Source: Treponema sp.
Lineage (GTDB): Bacteria > Spirochaetota > Spirochaetia > Treponematales > Treponemataceae
Reading direction: 5' to 3'
Length of the DNA stretch: 33,024 nucleotides
NCBI GenBank assembly: GCA_017962965.1
Contig: JAGCUI010000016.1
Location: forward strand, 1 to 33,024
A model generated the notes under the pieces. The model made no database searches. It was not told the origin of the DNA and worked only from the letters and a program-made list of their open reading frames with translations. Both the position numbers and the translations under genes were made by a program. Below are positions 22,278 to 29,362 of this stretch, piece after piece; the stretch's first letter is position 1, and each line of letters starts with the position of its first letter.

Positions 22278-22988
22278 ATGAACAAAAAGTTGCAGTCCGC
22301 CTTTGAAACAGAAAAATCAGGTGATTATAAAACAGCCTTGAAAATGTATTCTTCTCTTGATGCAGAAAATCTGTCATTTGATGATAGAGTTTTTCTTTTG
22401 CGTTCTATTGGAGCATGCAATTATTATTTACAAAATTACAGTGAAGCGCAGAATCATTTTCATTCAATTTTAGAAATGGCAGACATAACAGCTAACGTCA
22501 GAAAAGAAGTTTTAACAAGCCTTAATCTATGCTATCTGTATGGCGGAAATCCCGAGAAAGCAAAAAATCATTTTCTTGAAGATATAAAGACGGATAGTTC
22601 TTCTCAAGATAAAATGTGGGATTACTGGTATCTAGGCCAATGTGATTTTTTAATTAAAGATTACGAAAAAATGGTTTCAGATTATCAGATGGCTGTAAAG
22701 ATTTCTGAAGAAAATCAAATTGGAAATCTTCCTTTTTTTATCAGTCATTTAATGGTTGCGTTGTTATTGGTAAATAATGAAGAGGCATTTCTTAAAAATC
22801 ATGATAAAATTAAAGCGTATGAAGATACATCATACGGATTATTAAAAATTGTTACTGCGATTTATAGAAAACGCAAGGGATATCCAGACTGGAATGAATT
22901 ATACTCAAAAGGTATAAAAGAAGCTGAAGAAAATAAATATATTGAAAATATTAAACTTGGAGAATTTTTATTTAAGAAATATGATTAA
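22278..22988 (+). CDS. Tetratricopeptide-repeat protein
   Basis: A 236-residue soluble protein built of helical pairs. TPR-like units are visible: SAFETEKSGDYKTALKMY (about 7-24), SIGACNYYLQNYSEAQNHFH (about 48-67), LNLCYLYGGNPEKAKNHF (about 83-100) and WYLGQCDFLIKDYEKMVSDY (about 117-136). It would act as a protein-binding scaffold; no enzymatic domain and no signal peptide are present. No specific family is recognised. It appears to be transcribed as a leaderless mRNA. Its stop overlaps the start of the GNAT remnant downstream, so it once formed an operon with that gene. Confidence 0.72.
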   Translation: MNKKLQSAFETEKSGDYKTALKMYSSLDAENLSFDDRVFLLRSIGACNYYLQNYSEAQNHFHSILEMADITANVRKEVLTSLNLCYLYGGNPEKAKNHFLEDIKTDSSSQDKMWDYWYLGQCDFLIKDYEKMVSDYQMAVKISEENQIGNLPFFISHLMVALLLVNNEEAFLKNHDKIKAYEDTSYGLLKIVTAIYRKRKGYPDWNELYSKGIKEAEENKYIENIKLGEFLFKKYD

Positions 22989-23107
22989 AATAGAATACGT
23001 AACATCAAACGACAAAGCCTTCTGGTACAGCCTCGACAAGCACCTGTCAGAAAACCTGGGACACAATCTGGAAAGAATACGATGATTTAATTTTTCACCA
23101 GTCGTGA
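22981..23107 (+). pseudogene. Remnant of a GNAT-like gene
   Basis: An ATG overlapping the TPR stop codon encodes MIKIEYVTSNDKAFWYSLD, the usual start of a small GNAT acetyltransferase family, but the frame ends at 23085 after 34 residues. From 23051 another frame reads KTWDTIWKEYDDLIFHQS and stops at 23107, which looks like the worn C terminus of a protein. The middle, with the acetyl-CoA site, is absent. A deletion plus frameshift is the simplest reading. Parent-family identity rests on memory of the N-terminal motif. Confidence 0.5.
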
Positions 23108-23116
23108 AAAAACTTA

Positions 23117-23125
23117 TGTTATAAT
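23117..23125 (+). promoter_or_regulatory. Extended -10 TGTTATAAT before the small ORF
   Basis: Ends 10 nt before the ATG at 23136; predicted leader about 3-4 nt, with no ribosome site. Confidence 0.4.
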
Positions 23126-23135
23126 AAATTCGAAA

Positions 23136-23402
23136 ATGGACAACATAATCCTGAATATCTGGATAGAAATGAAAACTGGACTCAAGGTACGCCTGCTTTT
23201 AAAACCCGGCAACGATGGCAGTTCATTTTTAATAATGGAAATAGATGACAACGGCAGCATAAGCAAAAAAGCCCTGCTTGTAAAAGGTCGCAAAGTTTTT
23301 GACAACACTGGAAAATGTCTGGACTTTGGTGACGCATATCCATTAACAACAGAGCACGGCAAAATGTTGATTACAAAGCAGTTTATAAATTCGTGGCTAT
23401 AA
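23136..23402 (+). CDS. Hypothetical 88-residue protein
   Basis: A small protein with beta-strand-rich character: LKVRLLLKPGNDGSSFLIME, IDDNGSISKKALLVKGRKVF, then GKMLITKQFINSWL. No family is recognised and there is no signal peptide or membrane segment. Support for being real comes from its own consensus -10 box, good codon character and isolation between a remnant and an AraC gene. The opposite-strand frame over the same DNA is less protein-like. Confidence 0.45.
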   Translation: MDNIILNIWIEMKTGLKVRLLLKPGNDGSSFLIMEIDDNGSISKKALLVKGRKVFDNTGKCLDFGDAYPLTTEHGKMLITKQFINSWL

Positions 23403-23440
23403 ACTTTAGCATGACAAAACTGAACAATAATTGACAAGAT

Positions 23441-23463
23441 TTCTACCGCACCTCCACGTAGAA
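23441..23463 (+). promoter_or_regulatory. Inverted repeat in the AraC/GyrI gene promoter region
   Basis: TTCTAC (23441-23446) and GTAGAA (23458-23463) flank 11 nt, between TTGACA (23431-23436) and TAGAAT (23459-23464). The -35/-10 spacing of 22 nt is too long for free recognition, so an activator might be needed; this is tentative. Confidence 0.3.
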
Positions 23464-23488
23464 TAGAATCATAAAAGGAGGAAAAAAA

Positions 23489-24373
23489 TTGGAATGGTTA
23501 ACTAGCATTCGTAAAGCAATTGATTACATGGAATCACATCTCGAAGACAACATCACTGCGCAGGATGTTGCCGACCAGGTGTTTATGTCCTCATTCTTTT
23601 TTCAGAAGGGATTTTCGCTGATGACAGGGTATGGGCTTGGTGAGTATATTCGAAACCGACGTTTATACCTGGCGGCGCTGGACCTTCAGAAAACTGATGA
23701 AAAAATAATCGATATTGCTTTCCGTTACTGCTATGAAACTCCCGAAAGTTTTACAAAGGCTTTTTCGCGCTTTCATGGTGCCAGTCCATCACAGGTGCGC
23801 GAGGGCTCTCCGGTAAAACCATTTCTTCCTCTGAAAATTGAGATTTTTATTCACGGAGGTAATCAGATGGATTACAAAATTACAAAGAAGGCTTGTTTTA
23901 AGGTAATTGGTTTTGCACGTGAGTTTGACGCAGAAACTTCTTATGTTGAGATTCCAAAGTTCTGGGATGAGATTCGCGAAAAATATGCAGCCCGTGTCTG
24001 GAGTGGAAATGCTCCTTCCAACGAGTATGAAAAAGCAATCGTAGAAAATAACATCGGCGAGTACGGAGTTTGTGTTGATGACATTGGCGAAGGCAAGTTC
24101 CGCTATTTTGTTGCAGGCATTTACAAGGGTGGCGAAGTTCCCGAGGGGATGTCTGTTTATGAACTTCCTGAATTTGACTGGGCAATCTTCGACTGTTATG
24201 GTCCATGTCCAAAAGCTCTTCAGAATGTAAACACAAAAATCTGGAAAGAGTGGCTGCCAGGAAATCCGGACTTTGAGTTCCCCGGCCGCGTAAACATTGA
24301 GTGGTACGCCGACGGTGATCCTTCCGCTTCAGATTATCACAGCGCAATCTGGATTCCGGTAAAGAAAAAGTAA
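23489..24373 (+). CDS. AraC-type regulator with GyrI-like effector-binding domain
   Basis: A 294-residue one-component regulator. The AraC double HTH covers about residues 8-108 (ITAQDVADQVFMSSFFFQKG, IIDIAFRYCYETPESFTKAF, ending FHGASPSQVR). From residue 127 (MDYKITKKACFKVIGFARE) comes a GyrI-like/bacterial effector-binding domain with EIPKFWDEI, GEYGVCVDD, FRYFVAGIY and the end YHSAIWIPVK. Such domains bind small hydrophobic ligands. The start is TTG with AAAGGAGG 7 nt upstream. A second, perfect ribosome site with ATG at 23867 lies exactly at the domain junction, so the effector domain could also be made alone. Confidence 0.88.
   Translation: MEWLTSIRKAIDYMESHLEDNITAQDVADQVFMSSFFFQKGFSLMTGYGLGEYIRNRRLYLAALDLQKTDEKIIDIAFRYCYETPESFTKAFSRFHGASPSQVREGSPVKPFLPLKIEIFIHGGNQMDYKITKKACFKVIGFAREFDAETSYVEIPKFWDEIREKYAARVWSGNAPSNEYEKAIVENNIGEYGVCVDDIGEGKFRYFVAGIYKGGEVPEGMSVYELPEFDWAIFDCYGPCPKALQNVNTKIWKEWLPGNPDFEFPGRVNIEWYADGDPSASDYHSAIWIPVKKK
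23855..23869 (+). promoter_or_regulatory. Internal ribosome site at the AraC/GyrI domain junction
   Basis: GGAGGT (23855-23860), 6 nt, ATG (23867-23869), in frame with the gene. It would start a 168-residue stand-alone GyrI-like protein. Confidence 0.5.
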
Positions 24374-24394
24374 GTTACATCCTACATTTTATTG

Positions 24395-24429
24395 ACATCT
24401 CCTATTTTAGTAGTACAAATAGGAGATGT
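24395..24429 (+). terminator. Hairpin terminator after the AraC/GyrI gene
   Basis: Perfect 13-bp stem, ACATCTCCTATTT (24395-24407) with AAATAGGAGATGT (24417-24429), 9-nt loop, followed by an AT-rich stretch beginning TTATATATTTC. It has only a weak T-run. A TTGACA at 24392-24397 overlaps it, so an operator role is an alternative. Confidence 0.5.
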
Positions 24430-24451
24430 TTATATATTTCTTAAAAATTTT

Positions 24452-24480
24452 CTGTCATAAACTTATTTTTATGTTATATT
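24452..24480 (+). promoter_or_regulatory. Promoter of the antitoxin-like gene
   Basis: CTGTCA (24452-24457), 17-nt spacer, TATATT (24475-24480); the leader carries GGAGG before the ATG at 24500. Confidence 0.45.
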
Positions 24481-24499
24481 ATTGATGTGGAGGTTCATT

Positions 24500-24736
24500 A
24501 TGTCATACGAAGCAGTTTTGGAAAAAGTAAAAACTTTGCCAGAGCCTTGTTTGGAAGCCGCTTCTAATTATTTAGATTTCCTTCTCTATCAGTATGGTCT
24601 TAGTAAAATGAATCCTCTTGTTGAATCTGATGAAGTTTTCAATGCAAAAATGCAGAAAGGTTATGAAGATGCTATGGAAGGTCGTTGTAAACCTGTAGAC
24701 CAGGCTTTTGCTGATATTAAAAAACGATTTGCATAA
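24500..24736 (+). CDS. RelB/DUF2281-type antitoxin, orphan
   Basis: A 78-residue protein: an N-terminal helical region MSYEAVLEKVKTLPEPCLEA and ASNYLDFLLYQYG, as in DUF2281-like antitoxins, then a C-terminal tail (FNAKMQKGYEDAMEGRCKP, VDQAFADIKKRFA) of the kind that wraps RelE/ParE-type toxins. GGAGG lies 6 nt before the ATG; the frame from 24482 lacks a ribosome site. The toxin gene expected next overlaps the stop codon (TAATG) but is reduced to a remnant, so this antitoxin has lost its partner. It may persist as a neutral leftover or neutralise a toxin elsewhere. Confidence 0.7.
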   Translation: MSYEAVLEKVKTLPEPCLEAASNYLDFLLYQYGLSKMNPLVESDEVFNAKMQKGYEDAMEGRCKPVDQAFADIKKRFA

Positions 24737-24812
24737 TGAACTTTTCAGTATCAATCACTAATCAGGCAGAAGAGATTTAGACCGCTTCCTTAGCGACATG
24801 AAGATTGATTAG
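24736..24812 (+). pseudogene. Truncated RelE/ParE-type toxin remnant
   Basis: The ATG overlaps the antitoxin stop. MNFSVSITNQAEE is the usual start of RelE/ParE/YafQ-like toxins, but the frame stops at 24780. Another frame then reads DLDRFLSDMKID and stops at 24812. The catalytic core and C terminus are missing, so no active toxin can be made. Confidence 0.6.
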
Positions 24813-24884
24813 GTTGACGACCTTCCAAAAACTTTACTCAAAAAATCAAATGCATGTTAGAATAATGTAGTATTCTCATAATAA

Positions 24885-24957
24885 GACTGGTCAAGGCACG
24901 CTTCGCTTAAAGCCTTGACTCAGTCATTTTGAAGGTTGAAAAGTATTTTCAACCTTC
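24885..24957. repeat. Two tandem hairpins before the AraC-GGDEF gene
   Basis: Hairpin 1: GACTGGTCAAGGC (24885-24897) pairs with GCCTTGACTCAGTC (24912-24925) with one bulge and a 14-nt loop, followed by ATTTT. Hairpin 2 is perfect: GAAGGTTGAAAA (24931-24942), GTA, and its complement (24946-24957), 14 nt before the chosen ATG. They could form an attenuator, an operator or another palindromic repeat. Confidence 0.5.
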
Positions 24958-24971
24958 AATTGCAAGGAAGT

Positions 24972-25850
24972 ATGGCGCGCGTGCTTCCTTCAGGAGTTAG
25001 TTTGGCTAATCTTGATTTATTGATGCGGTCACTTGAGTTCATCGAGGATCATCTTGAAGACACTGTCGCTGTTCAGACGGAAGATATTGCAGCAGCATGC
25101 TACGCTTCTAAGTCTGCGCTCGAAAAAGTCTTTAAGTATACAATCCGTTTTTCGGTTCACGATTATTTAATCCGCCGGAAGATGACCCGTGCTGCAAGAA
25201 TGATGATAGAAAAGCCAGCTCTAAGTATTTTAGACATAGCCGTGCAATTCGGTTATTCAAGTCATGAAGCCTTTACGAGAACTTTTTCACAGGTGTGGAA
25301 CTGTAATCCGTCGGATTTCAAAAAGCGTTATACCGAAAATGAACGCGGCCACACAGCAGAACTGTTCCCAAAAATCACAGGCTTCATACAATTAGAAGGA
25401 GAACCTTTTATGAGAAGAACAGTTGACATTTCAGAGTTGTATGATTTTTTTAAGTCGCGCAAAGACTGCTGGTTTGTGTGTGGTGACATTGTTCACCTTA
25501 TTCCGATTAATGAAATTTCGCGCAAAGCAGGAGATGCCGCAATTGCCGAAGCCCTTCGCAGAATGGAAAACGTTTGCGGACCAGAAGATGTAGTATTCAG
25601 AATTGGCGGCGATGAGTTCACCCTGCTTACAAACTCAACAGACCAGGCCTATGCCGAAGAGCTCAAAGAAAAAATTCTTTCCATGAACGGACAGCTCATT
25701 CCGTATGAAGACAAGGAAATCCCACTCAGCCTTTACGTAAAAACAGTAAAAATTGACAGTAAAACAGTTCGCTATTCAGAGATGTTTCCAAAACTGATGA
25801 TTCCGAACATGGAGAAATTGGAGACTTCGCAAAAGCTTGATGACAAATAA
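24972..25850 (+). CDS. AraC-type DNA-binding domain fused to a GGDEF domain
   Basis: A 292-residue protein. Residues about 15-118 are an AraC HTH (VQTEDIAAACYASKSALEKV, ILDIAVQFGYSSHEAFTRTF, ending WNCNPSDFKKRY). After a linker the C-terminal part resembles a compact diguanylate cyclase: D172 (CGDIVHL), N180 (PINE), G187-D188 (KAGDAA) and an intact GGDEF at 212-216 in VVFRIGGDEFTLLTNS. Metal- and GTP-contact positions are thus kept, though the first motif is not the usual DxD. The start is uncertain: the longest frame opens with TTG inside a hairpin; ATG 24972 has AAGGA close by. An internal AAGGAG with ATG 25410 precedes the GGDEF part. The fusion would tie c-di-GMP or GTP to transcription. 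Confidence 0.75.
   Translation: MARVLPSGVSLANLDLLMRSLEFIEDHLEDTVAVQTEDIAAACYASKSALEKVFKYTIRFSVHDYLIRRKMTRAARMMIEKPALSILDIAVQFGYSSHEAFTRTFSQVWNCNPSDFKKRYTENERGHTAELFPKITGFIQLEGEPFMRRTVDISELYDFFKSRKDCWFVCGDIVHLIPINEISRKAGDAAIAEALRRMENVCGPEDVVFRIGGDEFTLLTNSTDQAYAEELKEKILSMNGQLIPYEDKEIPLSLYVKTVKIDSKTVRYSEMFPKLMIPNMEKLETSQKLDDK
25396..25412 (+). promoter_or_regulatory. Internal ribosome site before the GGDEF domain
   Basis: AAGGAG (25396-25401), 8 nt, ATG (25410-25412), in frame. It would start a 146-residue free GGDEF-domain protein (MRRTVDISELYDFF...). Confidence 0.5.
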
Positions 25851-25952
25851 TCAGACATGAACGACAAGGTAAGGATAAACTAGAATAATAAATATTCAAC
25901 TCTGCGTTGATTCTTTTCCAAAAATAAATTGTTAGGATTTTTCTGCTGATTC

Positions 25953-25961
25953 TGCTAGTAT
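25953..25961 (+). promoter_or_regulatory. Extended -10 TGCTAGTAT of the large XRE gene
   Basis: An extended -10 box about 57 nt before the ATG at 26018. No convincing -35 box at normal spacing. The 25851-26017 gap holds nothing else recognisable. Confidence 0.35.
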
Positions 25962-26017
25962 ACAATTACCGCGCGGAATAAATGGCACAAACAGGATTGT
26001 GCTGTAAGGAGAAAAAA

Positions 26018-27148
26018 ATGAAAAACTCAATCGGAAGCAACATCAAATATTACAGGAAACAGCTGGGACTTACTCAGGAGGAGCTTGCAAGTCAGCTTTT
26101 TGTTACCTCGCAGGCAGTGAGCAAATGGGAAAGCGATGCCGGTCTTCCTGATACTGCCCAGATTGTTCCGCTTGCAAAAGTTCTTAATGTATCTACAGAT
26201 GCAATATTTGGACTTGAAGAGGGAAACTATGATGCAATTGCTGCAGCCAGAGTACATGAAAAATTCCGCGAGCTTCGAAGTCAGATAGACAAGAAGAAGG
26301 GGGCTCTTGAAGCCTGCGAATATGTTCTTTCTGAATGTGAAGCAAATCCGCTGAACTTTGAAATTTATACGTACTTTGTTCAGAGCGTTGCAAACCTGAG
26401 CCGTCACGTAGATCCTTTTGGTGAATACAAAAAAGGAATGAACGAAACCTTTGATAAATATTTTGATGAGGCTTTGAAAAAATCTGTTCAGATTATACGT
26501 TACTGCAAGGAAGCTGATTGTGTTGAAAAGACACACTTTGCACTTTCCTGGCTTTATATTCACTGCAAGGAATTTGAAAAGGCACGTGAACACATTGCAA
26601 AGCTACCGAGCGTAAATTCTAACATGCTTAAGGAAAGTATTCTTGCAAAGCTTGAAGGCTATGAAAACGGACTGGATGCACAGCTTAAAGCACAGCACAA
26701 TAATTCACAGTTGCTTTGCCTTCCATTCAACAAGGAGTTTGTATATTCTGCAGAAACTTATTTCTGGAACGAAGTTGAAAAAACAGCGGATTATTGTGAA
26801 TGGGCTTTGAATATAATTTTTGCAATCTGCAAGGATCCGACAATGAAGCCTTACTGTCAGGGCTTTGTAAAGGATTTGTTTGCCTTTAAGATTTGTGCAG
26901 AGCTTAAGACAGGACTTGATGAAGCAGCCCGAAAGGATTTTGCTGAAATCAAAAAGCTGATTCTGGATTACACTGATTTTTGTGCAGAGGAGCTTGAGAA
27001 AGAAGACCTTTTTGAGCGCTATGATGAAAAGGGTCTTTTGAACATGAAGCTTTTCACAAAGCAGGATGCAGAACGCCGCATTAAAGAACTGGAAGAGAAA
27101 ATCAAAAACTGGTGTGGAGAAGAGGCTTTGAAAAAAGTTAATCTGTAG
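26018..27148 (+). CDS. XRE-family regulator with large helical C terminus
   Basis: A 376-residue protein. The first 62 residues are a classical XRE HTH: IGSNIKYYRKQLGLTQEELA, SQLFVTSQAVSKWESDAGLP and AKVLNVSTDAIFG. The remaining 300 residues are helical and repeat-like (CEYVLSECEANPLNFEIYTY, THFALSWLYIHCKEFEKARE, AETYFWNEVEKTADYCEWAL), resembling TPR-type sensing domains, with several Cys residues. Such proteins usually respond to peptides or to cell state, but the signal is unknown. AAGGAG precedes the ATG at 26018; the frame opens earlier at 25982 without a ribosome site. A strong terminator follows at 27175-27234, so the gene is probably monocistronic. Confidence 0.85.
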   Translation: MKNSIGSNIKYYRKQLGLTQEELASQLFVTSQAVSKWESDAGLPDTAQIVPLAKVLNVSTDAIFGLEEGNYDAIAAARVHEKFRELRSQIDKKKGALEACEYVLSECEANPLNFEIYTYFVQSVANLSRHVDPFGEYKKGMNETFDKYFDEALKKSVQIIRYCKEADCVEKTHFALSWLYIHCKEFEKAREHIAKLPSVNSNMLKESILAKLEGYENGLDAQLKAQHNNSQLLCLPFNKEFVYSAETYFWNEVEKTADYCEWALNIIFAICKDPTMKPYCQGFVKDLFAFKICAELKTGLDEAARKDFAEIKKLILDYTDFCAEELEKEDLFERYDEKGLLNMKLFTKQDAERRIKELEEKIKNWCGEEALKKVNL

Positions 27149-27174
27149 TAAAGCTGAAAACCCATAGTCAAAAG

Positions 27175-27234
27175 CAGCCCGAGTGAATATACTTAAAAAG
27201 TATTAACCAAAATTTTCACACGGGCTGTTTTTTT
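27175..27234 (+). terminator. Rho-independent terminator after the XRE gene
   Basis: CAGCCCGAGTGAA (27175-27187) pairs with TTCACACGGGCTG (27215-27227), 12 of 13 positions, followed by seven T. The large loop holds a small inner stem (ATACTT-AAA-AAGTAT). Confidence 0.85.
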
Positions 27235-27273
27235 GTTATTAATCAATATTATAAAAGGGAATATTTAAAAATC

Positions 27274-27482
27274 ATGAAAACTATAATCACTGTTCAGCAT
27301 ACACAATCAGTACACCACACTAACGGACACGCAGGGGCCTGGGGAGACTGTGAGCTTTGGACCAGAGGTCACGCTGTAAGTTTAGCGGCAGTTCAGGCTC
27401 AATTTCGTGTTTTGAAATTGATCAAAATGGAACTCTAACAGCTAAATATGTGAATCGGCAGGTGATTCAACAGGTTCGTTAG
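27274..27482 (+). pseudogene. Remnant of a histidine-phosphatase family gene
   Basis: From the ATG at 27274 the DNA reads MKTIITVQHTQSVHHTNGHA, the N terminus of a phosphoglycerate-mutase-like family with QHTxS..HHTNG, and then degenerates and stops at 27438. An overlapping frame reads SISCFEIDQNGTLTAKYVNR and ends at 27482, matching the kind of C-terminal strands those proteins have. The 100-odd central residues are missing. This is a deleted, frameshifted gene. The rest of 27235-27566 holds no further recognisable feature. Confidence 0.6.
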
Positions 27483-27566
27483 CAAAGGCTTTCATTATTA
27501 AAGAACTCATTGCATTTGTAAAATTTAGTAACCAGAGATAACTGAATATGTAAAATAGAAAAGTCA

Positions 27567-29291
27567 TTAGTTCTTAAATAATGGTTGTAAGATTTCCAGA
27601 ATATCACTATAGGCTTCATAATCATTTAAGAAATAAATCGTTTCATTAAATATATTCCAATCATTACTATGTTCTTCTTTGGCTTTTTTTTCAAGACTAA
27701 ATAATAAAGATTTAAATTCCTGCTTGGCACGTTCAGCAAATTCCGCAGTACTGTCAAAACTGATTCCCTGATTTTTTAATTCCTGGATTATTTCATGTTT
27801 TAATTTTTCTTCTTCTGAGCCGGATGGGTATTCAAGCTGACTTAAAAGAGCACATGAAGCTACTCGTGCATATTCACCGGTTAAATCTGTTTTATGTTGT
27901 ACAATCAAATAATGTGCGGTATAAATGTTTCCTTCTCTTAAGGCAAAGCAGGCCGGCGGAAAATTTGAAGCACCTGTATAATTTACATCGCAGTGTCCTT
28001 CTTCAACTAAAAGTTTTACCACAGGGAATTCTTTTTTATTTCCTAGCATGTAGGAAATAGAAGAACTCAATGGACATCCGTATTCCATCGGAGCCTGTGT
28101 TGGAACATTATAAGATAAGAATAGTTTTATAAAAGGTATATTACGTTCAGATATCCAGTTTTTATCACCTAAGAAATAGATTTTAGATTGATAGAAAGTA
28201 TTTAGCGGATATCCAGTAAGTAAAATTATAGGACAATCTCTTACATTCGGATTATATCCTGCTTCTAATAAAGCTTTTACTGAATTATATTTTCTGTAAA
28301 AAAGAGCATATTCCATTATTGAAAAATTTTCTTTTGTTTTTGATTCTTCTATAATTTCCGGGTGTTCATTTAAAATTTTTTTAATTTTTCTTTCATTATC
28401 ACGACGAACGGCATCAGAAAGAATCAATTCAGATTCAGATAACACTTTATTTAATGCGTTTTTTCTTTCTACAACTTTATTATAAGCCTGAACATCTTTG
28501 TAAGCAAAAAATACCAGTAGAATGAGAAATGGTAGAATAATAAATAAAAGCGTCCTTATACCTTTTTCAAATTTATCTTCATAAATATTCTTTCTTTTTG
28601 TTTCAAAGTTTTTATTTGCTTCAGATATGAAAGATGTACCGTCTGCGAGTGATTCTTCCAGTTTTTGTGTAAAAGTTTTCATCGCATAAAAGGATTTATA
28701 CAGTAGAACCAGATTCCAGATAGTAATCCAGAGGACGGCAATTATGCAAACAATTAAAATAAATCCAGTGAGCAGGCTTATACCGGATTTTAAAGCGAGA
28801 ACACCTAATCCACATAAAATGACAGTTATAATATATGCTTTACGATAAGTATTCCATGAATTTGATATGGAAACATTTACAGAATAAAGACATGAGCTCA
28901 TTGCACCGGCAAATTTTAATAATGATATTAAACTGAAGACTGCAATAAAAAAGTATAGCACCAGAGAAGAAAAATCATACGACAAAAACAGTTTTATAAA
29001 AGTAAATATGCCCGATAAAATATTAAAGATTCCTGCCAGACCGAATTCAGAATCATATTTTTTAAGTGAAAATAGTATTATGGAGTAAATGATATTTATT
29101 ACAAAGGCTGTACTGCCAAAATAAATTTCTCTAATTCCATTATGATTTTTTGAATTGAATATTATTGCTATAACACTGAAACATATTACAAAAATCTGGA
29201 TTATGAATATAAATATGAATTTTTTAGATATGTCATCACATTTAGATTTAAATCCTGATATTTCCTCGCATTCCAATACTTTTTCTTCCAT
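27567..29291 (-). CDS. Membrane protein with C-terminal ankyrin-like repeats
   Basis: A 574-residue protein. The N-terminal 210 residues hold about six or seven hydrophobic helices (such as FIFIFIIQIFVICFSVIAII and GISLLTGFILIVCIIAVLWI), and another helix lies near 245-265 (LLFIILPFLILLVFFAY). The C-terminal part has ankyrin-like units: MEYALFYRKYNSVKALLEAG with YNPNVRD, PFIKLFLSYNVP, and FPVVKLLVEEGHCDVNYTG followed by FALREGNIYTAHYLI. No enzymatic motif is seen. It looks like a membrane-anchored protein-binding module. AAGGAG lies 9 nt before the ATG, and TATAGT upstream may be the -10 box. The neighbouring membrane gene lies 71 nt upstream on the same strand. Confidence 0.65.
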   Translation of the reverse strand: MEEKVLECEEISGFKSKCDDISKKFIFIFIIQIFVICFSVIAIIFNSKNHNGIREIYFGSTAFVINIIYSIILFSLKKYDSEFGLAGIFNILSGIFTFIKLFLSYDFSSLVLYFFIAVFSLISLLKFAGAMSSCLYSVNVSISNSWNTYRKAYIITVILCGLGVLALKSGISLLTGFILIVCIIAVLWITIWNLVLLYKSFYAMKTFTQKLEESLADGTSFISEANKNFETKRKNIYEDKFEKGIRTLLFIILPFLILLVFFAYKDVQAYNKVVERKNALNKVLSESELILSDAVRRDNERKIKKILNEHPEIIEESKTKENFSIMEYALFYRKYNSVKALLEAGYNPNVRDCPIILLTGYPLNTFYQSKIYFLGDKNWISERNIPFIKLFLSYNVPTQAPMEYGCPLSSSISYMLGNKKEFPVVKLLVEEGHCDVNYTGASNFPPACFALREGNIYTAHYLIVQHKTDLTGEYARVASCALLSQLEYPSGSEEEKLKHEIIQELKNQGISFDSTAEFAERAKQEFKSLLFSLEKKAKEEHSNDWNIFNETIYFLNDYEAYSDILEILQPLFKN

Positions 29292-29362
29292 AAAATCTAC
29301 TCCTTAGTACTATACCACACGACTTTGTGTCTGTCATTTTTTATCTTCCTAACTTATGATTT

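Noticed and set aside
26027..26593. 188-residue minus-strand frame opposite the XRE gene
   Set aside because: A shadow of a well-supported gene on the other strand, with Cys/Phe-rich composition typical of antisense frames.
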